DNA from: Pirellulales bacterium | GTDB taxonomy: Bacteria; Planctomycetota; Planctomycetia; Pirellulales; JACPPG01 | Assembly (NCBI GenBank): GCA_036490175.1 | Contig: DASXEJ010000112.1 | Coordinates: forward strand, 1-48,955 | Length of the DNA: 48,955 bases | Reading direction: 5' to 3' | Shown here: piece after piece, positions 42,882-48,955 of the stretch | Position numbering within the stretch: the first letter of the stretch is position 1 | How the letters are laid out: each line of letters begins with the position of its first letter | Notes under the pieces: generated by a model | Database searches by the model: none | The model's input: the letters and a program-made list of their open reading frames with translations, nothing else | What the model was told of the DNA's origin: nothing | Program-made: the position numbers and the translations under genes

Positions 42882-43334
42882 TCAGCCGACGACGGATTCA
42901 CCAGCCGTACGCGTGACGAGCCCTCGCTTTTGCGCGAGCAACATGATCGTCACGGCAACGCCCAGAGCAAGCACGACGCCGGGGAACGAAACGATCAGCG
43001 AGCGGTGATGAGCCGAGAGCCAGTGGGTTCCCTCAAACGTGAACGAGGCGACTCCCAGCAGGCATAATGCCAGTCCAGTTCGGCCGAGAACTTTCGATCC
43101 GCTACGAAACAGCATCAAATATGCCAGGCAACCTAGACCGTACGCCAGCGCGTACGTAATTACTACCGGCAGCGTGTAGGACGATTGATAGGGCTGCCCA
43201 AATCCGGTCACAAAGGCGACTCGAAAATACTGCCACGACAACGCGTCGGCACGCCCGGCCAAGATGGTATACGAGGTCGATGCGAACACAAGCAGCACGA
43301 GGTGGGTGGGAAATATCAAGACTAGTCGCAACAT
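42882..43334 (-). CDS. Small integral membrane protein, unknown
   Basis: 150 residues from ATG 43334 (GGGGAACA just before it); a longer frame from a TTG at 43370 is less likely. It has at least four hydrophobic segments (about 3-20, 55-75, 83-98, 115-140) and loops of GRADALSWQYF and TFEGTHWLSAHHR. No family recognised. It stands alone between the methyltransferase gene and the Tat-isomerase gene, all minus. Confidence 0.6.
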   Translation of the reverse strand: MLRLVLIFPTHLVLLVFASTSYTILAGRADALSWQYFRVAFVTGFGQPYQSSYTLPVVITYALAYGLGCLAYLMLFRSGSKVLGRTGLALCLLGVASFTFEGTHWLSAHHRSLIVSFPGVVLALGVAVTIMLLAQKRGLVTRTAGESVVG

Positions 43335-43467
43335 TGTTCCCCAGTTCCGATATTCGCTCAGGCATAACAATGGCGTGAATCACACGGCCGCCAAGTATTC
43401 GTTGGCGGCGAGAGAATCTGGAGCGCGATTGTCGGAGGAAAGAAACCGGCGCGCGGCAGAGCGACCA

Positions 43468-44361
43468 TTACCATATGTCGGCCGCAGCCACGCCCTGAGC
43501 TGCGGCTAGTTCGGTCGTCTTGGGCCGGCATTCCAAGCCCACGAAATCGCGATACCCCAGGCTATACGCCTCCTTCAAAACGCGATTGTAGTGGATCTCG
43601 CCCGTTCCGGGTTCGTTGCGGCCCGGGTGATCTGCAAGTTGCAAATAGCCGACCTGGTCGAAACCTTCTTTGAGCCGACCGCACAAATCTCCTTCCGAGA
43701 TGTGCATGTGGTAGAGGTCCCAGTTGATCTTCACCATCGGCGAGTTTACTTCGCGGCAAATACGCACCGCGGCCGGACTGCCGTACAGGCAATGTCCCTT
43801 GTGATCCACCCGAATGTTCATTGGCTCGAGGATCAGCATCACCTGCTGCTCTTCCGCGATAGGTGCAGCGCGTTTGAGCCCCGCGATGATGTTCTCGTGC
43901 ATCTGTTCTTGCGTCATGCCCGGCTGATCGTCGCCGCCGACCACGCACATTTTCTTGCAGTCGAGTTGCTTGGCCACGCGGCAACCGTCGTGAATCGCTT
44001 TGATGAACGCATCATGATTTCGTGGATCATTCAGACCGGGACTGAAGCCCCAAGCCGTGAACTGCGCAATCGCGATGCCCAGGTCCCTGCTCAAGCGGGC
44101 AATGGCAGCCAGATCCTTTTTCTCCCACGGCCAGAATTCGACGGCTGGAAATCCGTAAGCAGCCGCCATCTTCAGACGTTCGAGAAAGGGAAGTTTGCTC
44201 CACCACATTTCGACGTTGACCGCGAACTTGGAGTGCGGCGTACGGCCGAGGTTGCGTGTGTCTTCATCCTCGGCGTGGGCCCGCGCTGCTCCCCCCGCAC
44301 CCAGCAACGCCGTGGCGGCCAATGACGAACCAAGAAAAGAACGACGGTCGAAAGCGGGCAT
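43468..44361 (-). CDS. Tat-exported sugar isomerase (hydroxypyruvate-isomerase-like TIM barrel)
   Basis: 297 residues with a twin-arginine signal at the start (FDRRSFLG, residues 4-11) and an Ala-rich cleavage site (near 28). The mature part is a xylose-isomerase-like TIM barrel of the hydroxypyruvate isomerase branch: GFPAVEFWPWEKKD, EPMNIRVDHKGHCLYGS, KINWDLYHMHISEGDL and QLADHPGRNEPGTGEIHY carry the Glu, His and Asp metal ligands. AAGGAA precedes the start. Planctomycetes export several such enzymes. The sugar substrate is not known. Confidence 0.9.
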   Translation of the reverse strand: MPAFDRRSFLGSSLAATALLGAGGAARAHAEDEDTRNLGRTPHSKFAVNVEMWWSKLPFLERLKMAAAYGFPAVEFWPWEKKDLAAIARLSRDLGIAIAQFTAWGFSPGLNDPRNHDAFIKAIHDGCRVAKQLDCKKMCVVGGDDQPGMTQEQMHENIIAGLKRAAPIAEEQQVMLILEPMNIRVDHKGHCLYGSPAAVRICREVNSPMVKINWDLYHMHISEGDLCGRLKEGFDQVGYLQLADHPGRNEPGTGEIHYNRVLKEAYSLGYRDFVGLECRPKTTELAAAQGVAAADIW

Positions 44362-44547
44362 GATGCGAAGTTCCTTGCAGGTTGACCTGGAGGCGCGTCT
44401 GGTGGTGCGCTGGGGCGATTATAGGCCAACTAGATGGACCGCGCAAGTTTGCAGCGGAATGTGTCGCGGCCAGGGCAAAACCGCTCTGCCGGGCAGTCTC
44501 GCGGCTGTGGGCAATAGCGCCCACTGAATCGTCGGAACGTGATCTGA

Positions 44548-45834
44548 TTAGTAAACCAGGTTCCAGCCCGCCGTAAGCGTCCAACTAGTCCCCAGTTGCG
44601 GTCCGTTGAGCGACTGGTACACCGGCGCACCGGCCTCGACCGAGAAGCGCTGGCCTGGCAGCTTGGTATCTGGCAGGAAAAGATTGATGCCAAACAACAA
44701 TTCGGTGAGCGTGCCGCCTTGCAGCGTGGGATCGTTCGTCGGCGACAGGGCCTGATTCAAACGCGGGTCGGCACCACGCACATTGCCCCACCACTGATTG
44801 TCGACACGGAACGACGTGCTCAGGCGCTCGCCCCAGCGGCGCGCGACCCAGGCAGTCAGGTCGGCCCGATCCCCCAGCTTATAGTCCAGCCTGTTGCTCC
44901 CCAGTCGTATCGTGCCAATGCTTTGCACTCCCCAGGTCCAATTGTCGGTTTGGCCGCGATAGGTCAACCCAGGCATCAGGTCATAGGTGCCAGAGCCCGT
45001 ACGAATCACGTAGGGCAGATTCGGCATCGTTGGCGACGGTACGTTCCCCAGGTAATCCAGGAAACCGACAGGGAAGTCCATGCCCAGGTTCATATGGATC
45101 TGCTGCCGATCGCCACGCCACAGCACGTACATCGTCGACAACGTGATGTCACTCGGGTTTGTAAAACCCGTGCGGTAGTCGGCGCCGCCGGTCTGTGTGT
45201 AATCCAAAGCCGCGTGCTGGAAGGGCAACTCGCCGAAGAACGTGAAGTCGTCCGTGATGCCGTATTGCAGGATCAGCAGATTCCGGTTGATGTTCATTTG
45301 CGTGGGAGTAAACGGATACGCCGCTCCCACAGAGGCATCACTGACACGATGCGCGCCCACATAGTTATTGTCGAACGCCTGGTAGTTGAATCGGTAAGAG
45401 AACAGGAATTGACCGGTCCGCAACGTGGCATCCTGCAATACGCCCACGGGCGCCAGGCCATCGGGACGACGCAGGTCGATAGCCTGATTCAGCAAGGCAT
45501 CTCGCGCCCACACATTTTCCGCTTCCACGACTGGCGCGCGGTATTGGCCGGGAACATCCTGTTGAATAATACCCGAGGGAGGCGCAGCCAATGAGTATTC
45601 CAAAACCAGCGGCGCTATGGGGGGCGGCGAGGGCTGCACATAATCGCCCCAGTTGGCGGGTGCCGGGTCCGCGGGAGGCGGCTCGATGCGCAATTTCTGA
45701 TCCTGAGGAAGCACTTGCACGCCTTGCGCAGGAACAACCGCTGGCGGCGTCTGCGCGAGCGCGCTCGTGCCCAGCACGCTCGTCACGAGCATGCCTGACA
45801 GCAAGAACCAGCGGATAAGAAGTGCAGGGCTCAT
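44548..45834 (-). CDS. Outer-membrane beta-barrel transporter (efflux operon)
   Basis: 428 residues, with a signal peptide (about 5-27, ending SALA|Q), a Pro-rich linker (30-75) and then a beta-barrel with alternating strands rich in aromatic and polar residues, closing with TAGWNLVY, a C-terminal Tyr typical of outer-membrane proteins. It resembles the transporter family of phenol-degradation-associated MetA-like porins. It starts one base after the TolC-like gene ends (TAA-T-ATG), so the two are translationally coupled. Probably part of the RND efflux assembly; cargo unknown. Confidence 0.8.
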   Translation of the reverse strand: MSPALLIRWFLLSGMLVTSVLGTSALAQTPPAVVPAQGVQVLPQDQKLRIEPPPADPAPANWGDYVQPSPPPIAPLVLEYSLAAPPSGIIQQDVPGQYRAPVVEAENVWARDALLNQAIDLRRPDGLAPVGVLQDATLRTGQFLFSYRFNYQAFDNNYVGAHRVSDASVGAAYPFTPTQMNINRNLLILQYGITDDFTFFGELPFQHAALDYTQTGGADYRTGFTNPSDITLSTMYVLWRGDRQQIHMNLGMDFPVGFLDYLGNVPSPTMPNLPYVIRTGSGTYDLMPGLTYRGQTDNWTWGVQSIGTIRLGSNRLDYKLGDRADLTAWVARRWGERLSTSFRVDNQWWGNVRGADPRLNQALSPTNDPTLQGGTLTELLFGINLFLPDTKLPGQRFSVEAGAPVYQSLNGPQLGTSWTLTAGWNLVY

Positions 45835-45835
45835 A

Positions 45836-47623
45836 TTACCTCGGTGCGGCCTCCCCTGGTTGTGGTGCCACCGGCACGTCGCCCGGTCCGAGATTTAATT
45901 CGCTCAGGTTTTCGACTTGCAATAATCGCGCCAGATCCGCCACCGCGGCCCATTGCGTCCCGAGCAACCCAATATATGCGCCAAACTGCAACGTCAGGTT
46001 CTGTTGCGCGAAGACGATGTCGCTGAATCCAACGCCCGCCGGCTGGCCACGGCGTCCTTCTCCTTCTTGCTGGTAGCGCTCGTAGACTCCGCGGTAAGAG
46101 CGAGCCAGGTCGGGCAGAATCTGCTCGCGGTTGTATTGCAGCAGAATGCGGCTGGTCTCGAAACGGTTGAAGGCATCGACGAGTTGTTGCGTCAGCATGT
46201 ATTCGACGCGGCGGACGTCTTCGGCGGTGCGGACGATGTTACCTTGTGCCGACATGATATTGCCGCGGTTACGATCGAACAGCGGCACCGGCAATCCGAA
46301 CTGAATGTTGTAGGTAGTGCGCGGCACGTTAGGCGTGGTAAAGTCGCGCTGGAACGTGCCGTACACGTTCACATCGGGAACGGGAGTTACCAACTCTAGA
46401 CGCTGCTGCAAGCGGGCCTGACCCTGCGAGTTTCGCGCGGCTTGCACATCCGGATGCACGTTCAGCAAACGTACGAGCGCCGCCTCGTACGTGAGGCGCG
46501 GAACCGGCATCTCGGCGCTTCCCTGCAGCCTGGCCATGGGCAGTCCTGGCATGCCGAGGGTCACTCCTAGCTGCTTCCAGGTCGAGATGTAGTTCATCTG
46601 CGCTTGGGCCAGGGCCGTGCGCGCTACTACGGCCAGGCTGCGCAACTGCGCCGGCTCGTAGGGCGTGGCCATGCCTCCCTTGAGCTTGTCGTCCTGAATG
46701 CGATAGGCCTCGTTCGTCAATTGCACGAGAGCCTCGTTGATAGAAACGCTCTGTTGCGCGACGAGGATTGCGAAATAATTGGCCTTCACCTGCGCCATTA
46801 AGTCGATGCGCGCCCGACGCATCGACAACTGAGCGTTCATCACGTTCACGTTGGCCACCGAACGTGCCAGGCCCAGCTTGCCAGCCGTCTTGACGACTTG
46901 CGTGCCGAACACGCCCTGGTAGTTCCTGGTTCCGGCCGATCCGACCGTATCGGCCTCGTAACCCAACACAGGGTTGGGATAGACACCGGCCTGGATTGCT
47001 TGCCCCATCGCCACCGTGATGTTGGCCTGTGCTTGCGCGATGATGGGGCTGCTATTGACCGCCATCTGCTCCAGATCTGCGAGCGTATAAATCTGATCCC
47101 CGCGCACCGGTTGGATCAACTTGGGCATGGGCGGCAAGTCGGGGAATAATGTTTCAATGGCTTGCATCTTCTGCTGGGGATCGGCCGGGATCCACAATGG
47201 CGGCACATTAACCCCCGGCAGACCGGGCGGCATTTTCAAGCGATCGGGGAGTGTCGGCGGATCGGATTGCGTGACGCTGTACCGCGGCCTTGGCACCTCC
47301 TCCTGCACGGGCGCGCGTCCGACAGGTGGCGCCGAGCTTGTCGAGACGGCGTTGATTACGGCTGTCGAACGAGACGTCTCGCCGCCACCACCAGGGCCCG
47401 AGGCCGCAGGCCCACTCGGCACAACCAAACCCGCTGGCTGTACCTGCGGGTCCATGTAGGGCCGTTCGACCGGCGGCAGACGATTTACTTTTTCGTCGGG
47501 AATGACCGGGGGCGCTTGCCTCGTCTCGGTCAACGAGCGGGGCGCTAGTGGCGCCGCACAGCCGGCCCACAGCACGACTGCGCAGCCACACAGGACCGAA
47601 CGCCATTTCGGGCGCCGCGCCAT
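45836..47623 (-). CDS. TolC-family outer-membrane efflux lipoprotein
   Basis: About 595 residues from ATG 47623, since the sequence then begins with a lipoprotein signal (CAVVLWAGC lipobox, Cys near residue 22). A longer frame from 47725 adds only basic sequence. A Pro- and Ser-rich linker (about 25-130) precedes the long alpha-helical barrel: a repeated pattern of LEQMAVNSSP near 180 and ANITVAMGQAIQAG, then LNVHPDVQAARNSQGQARLQ in the second repeat, as in TolC and CusC. It stands between the RND pump gene and the barrel gene on the same strand. A membrane-fusion protein is not in the window and may lie beyond the right edge. Confidence 0.9.
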   Translation of the reverse strand: MARRPKWRSVLCGCAVVLWAGCAAPLAPRSLTETRQAPPVIPDEKVNRLPPVERPYMDPQVQPAGLVVPSGPAASGPGGGGETSRSTAVINAVSTSSAPPVGRAPVQEEVPRPRYSVTQSDPPTLPDRLKMPPGLPGVNVPPLWIPADPQQKMQAIETLFPDLPPMPKLIQPVRGDQIYTLADLEQMAVNSSPIIAQAQANITVAMGQAIQAGVYPNPVLGYEADTVGSAGTRNYQGVFGTQVVKTAGKLGLARSVANVNVMNAQLSMRRARIDLMAQVKANYFAILVAQQSVSINEALVQLTNEAYRIQDDKLKGGMATPYEPAQLRSLAVVARTALAQAQMNYISTWKQLGVTLGMPGLPMARLQGSAEMPVPRLTYEAALVRLLNVHPDVQAARNSQGQARLQQRLELVTPVPDVNVYGTFQRDFTTPNVPRTTYNIQFGLPVPLFDRNRGNIMSAQGNIVRTAEDVRRVEYMLTQQLVDAFNRFETSRILLQYNREQILPDLARSYRGVYERYQQEGEGRRGQPAGVGFSDIVFAQQNLTLQFGAYIGLLGTQWAAVADLARLLQVENLSELNLGPGDVPVAPQPGEAAPR

Positions 47624-47909
47624 GGCAGCAGTGTGTGGTGTGCAGTTGGCCACTAAGATTCGCCAGGTGATTGCCCGACGCCGTTCGTATCGCCACAGGG
47701 CGTTACGGTCCGAGCATTCCGGCATACCGACCGGACCGTCGTCCAGGGCGGGAGTTGCCGAATCGGGTTTTCCGGTCGGGAAGACTAGCGCGCTTCAAGC
47801 GGCTTTATCGGTGGCGAAGAGAGCGCAAGATTAGTCGGTTTTAATTTCCCGACCTGATGCGCGAAGAGGCGCAATTCGCGCGGCAGGCGCAAGATTTAGC
47901 TGACGTTGC

Positions 47910-48955
47910 TTACTCGTCGTGAGAAAGCCCGCTAGCGCCTTCGGGCGGCTCGCGATGCCCATAGAAGCTGTACAGAACCGGCATCAAGTAGCGCGTCAGC
48001 ACCAGCGTTGCTATCATGCTGCCCACCACGACGATAGCCAGCGGCTTCTGGGACTGAGCGCCGATCTTGGTCGAGATGGCCGCCGGCAAAAGACCGAAAA
48101 TCGCCGTCAAGGCCGTCATCATCACCGGCCGCACGCGCCGCTCGGCCCCTTGCATGATGGCTTGGCGCAGCGGCATGCCCTCGGACCGCAACTGGTTGAA
48201 GCTCGATACCAGCAGCAACCCGTCCATGATGGCCACGCCGAAAATCGACGTGAATCCCACGGCCGCGGCGATGCTGAAGCTGGTGCCGGTCAGAAACAAT
48301 GCCCAGATTCCGCCCAACGACAAGGCCAGCACATTTGCCAGCACGACCAGGGCATCGAGCATGGAGTGGAACGCCAGATACAACAAGACGAAGACCAGCA
48401 CCAGCGATAACGGAACGATAATCATTAGGCGGCGCTCGCCCTCTTCCATCTGCTGAAACTCTCCGCTCCACTCCGCGCGATAACCTTTAGGAATCAGCGG
48501 GTTCACTTTCTTCTTCGCTTCGGCCACGGCGCTCGCCAGGTCGCGGCCGCGCACGCCAAACTTGACGGCAAGCAGCCGGCTCCCCTCTTCGCGAGCAATC
48601 GTCGACGCACCGGGACGAACGAACTTTCCTTCGGCGTCCAGCCTGTCGTCATCCGTCTCGCCCAGCGGCGTGATCAGGTCGCGCAGCCTCTCGCGCGGCG
48701 TGGTCGTGGCTTCTAGCGTCGATGTGCCACGCAAGCTCCCTACCGGAGACGGCAACGTGCCGCTCGATCCCTTCGAAGCGATGCCGACCGACGACCCTGA
48801 AACCTGTGACGAGGCCTGAGAACCGACAGTCACCTGATGGCCGGTGACATCCACGGGTATGTCGAGAATATCGGTCTCGTCTTCCCGCAACCGTAGCGGC
48901 CAGCGAATCGTGACGTCGAACGACTTTTCACCTTCGATCATTTGAGAAACTGTCT
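47910..48955 (-). CDS. Heavy-metal-type RND efflux pump (CusA/CzcA), C-terminal part
   Basis: The frame is open to the right window edge, so an ATG at 48941 is internal and not the start. The visible 348 residues are the C-terminal third of a CusA/CzcA-type pump: the VSQMIEGEKSFDVTIR strand, GYRAEWSGEFQQMEEGERRL, then membrane helices with VGFTSIFGVAIMDGLLLVSSFNQLR and GAERRVRPVMMTALTAIFGLLPAA. An unusual Ser/Gly/Thr-rich insertion of about 60-80 residues lies between the IEGEK strand and the REEGSR strand. The TolC-like gene follows 286 bases downstream. It presumably exports metal ions, but the metal is not known. Confidence 0.9.
   Translation of the reverse strand, partial: TVSQMIEGEKSFDVTIRWPLRLREDETDILDIPVDVTGHQVTVGSQASSQVSGSSVGIASKGSSGTLPSPVGSLRGTSTLEATTTPRERLRDLITPLGETDDDRLDAEGKFVRPGASTIAREEGSRLLAVKFGVRGRDLASAVAEAKKKVNPLIPKGYRAEWSGEFQQMEEGERRLMIIVPLSLVLVFVLLYLAFHSMLDALVVLANVLALSLGGIWALFLTGTSFSIAAAVGFTSIFGVAIMDGLLLVSSFNQLRSEGMPLRQAIMQGAERRVRPVMMTALTAIFGLLPAAISTKIGAQSQKPLAIVVVGSMIATLVLTRYLMPVLYSFYGHREPPEGASGLSHDE

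Noticed and set aside
48941..48955. ATG at 48941 as the start of the RND pump gene
   Set aside because: The frame stays open past it to the edge (codons for T-V-S-Q precede it), and the preceding residues fit an internal strand of the CusA/CzcA family.
1..48955. tRNA, rRNA, CRISPR, IS or prophage elements
   Set aside because: I scanned by eye for TpsiC-type stretches, direct-repeat arrays and transposase motifs and saw none. A covariance or HMM scan would be more decisive.

Overview
This window looks like a chromosomal stretch from a planctomycete, probably of the Pirellulales type. The evidence is a set of families that are almost diagnostic together: a DUF1501 Tat protein paired with a DUF1549/DUF1553 (PSD1) cytochrome-like protein, FG-GAP/VCBS and NHL propeller proteins, a Tat-exported Gfo/Idh/MocA oxidoreductase and a Tat-exported sugar isomerase, a squalene-cyclase-like toroid carrying DUF4159, and a MoxR/DUF58/BatA/vWA cluster. 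GC content is high and most genes lie on the minus strand. I see no tRNA, rRNA, CRISPR array, insertion sequence or phage gene. This is core and housekeeping-like chromosome rather than an island.

Layout. 1-1293: the N-terminal part of a secreted beta-repeat protein that runs off the left edge. 1502-5425: the PSD1-DUF1501 pair. 5796-8023: two convergent secreted propeller proteins. 8316-10616: toroid plus DUF4159. 10846-13028: Tat oxidoreductase and a type-2 3-hydroxyacyl-CoA dehydrogenase-like SDR. 13111-15485: an RraA-fold protein and glnA, separated by a clear intrinsic terminator; glnA has a sigma-54-like promoter. 15782-18208: an MMPL transporter. 18608-19897: a uronate-isomerase-like protein. 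19983-28965: one co-directional block (minus strand) of NHL lipoprotein, 1013-aa vWA protein, MoxR ATPase, DUF58, BatA-vWA and a methyltransferase. 29338-31064: a fusion of TsaC/Sua5 with a YwlE-type phosphatase, followed by rpiB. 31125-33846: a YjhG-type sugar-acid dehydratase and a VTT membrane protein. 34199-36823: a large unrecognised membrane-anchored protein. 37291-39430: purA and uppS. 39753-40001: a small protease-propeptide-like protein with its own promoter. 40323-44361: a PhyH dioxygenase, an unknown protein, an O-methyltransferase-like enzyme, a small membrane protein and a Tat-exported isomerase. 44548-48955: an efflux operon (RND pump, cut by the right edge, then TolC-like lipoprotein, then outer-membrane barrel).

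How genes work together. The MoxR-DUF58-BatA-vWA block is the standard bacterial AAA+/von Willebrand factor system, probably acting as a chaperone or assembly machine at the membrane; DUF58 and BatA genes overlap by four bases (ATGA), so they are translationally coupled. The efflux genes overlap or nearly touch and form one operon. TsaC, YwlE and RpiB keep the gene order known from Bacillus (ywlC-ywlE-ywlF), but here the first two are one polypeptide.

Nothing here is an obvious new defence or mobile system. The observations I consider most worth following are the TsaC-arginine-phosphatase fusion, the sigma-54 signal at glnA, the tandem DUF4159 protein, the unassigned 874-aa protein, and the stand-alone propeptide-like protein. 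All functional calls rest on reading the sequence; no database search was run.
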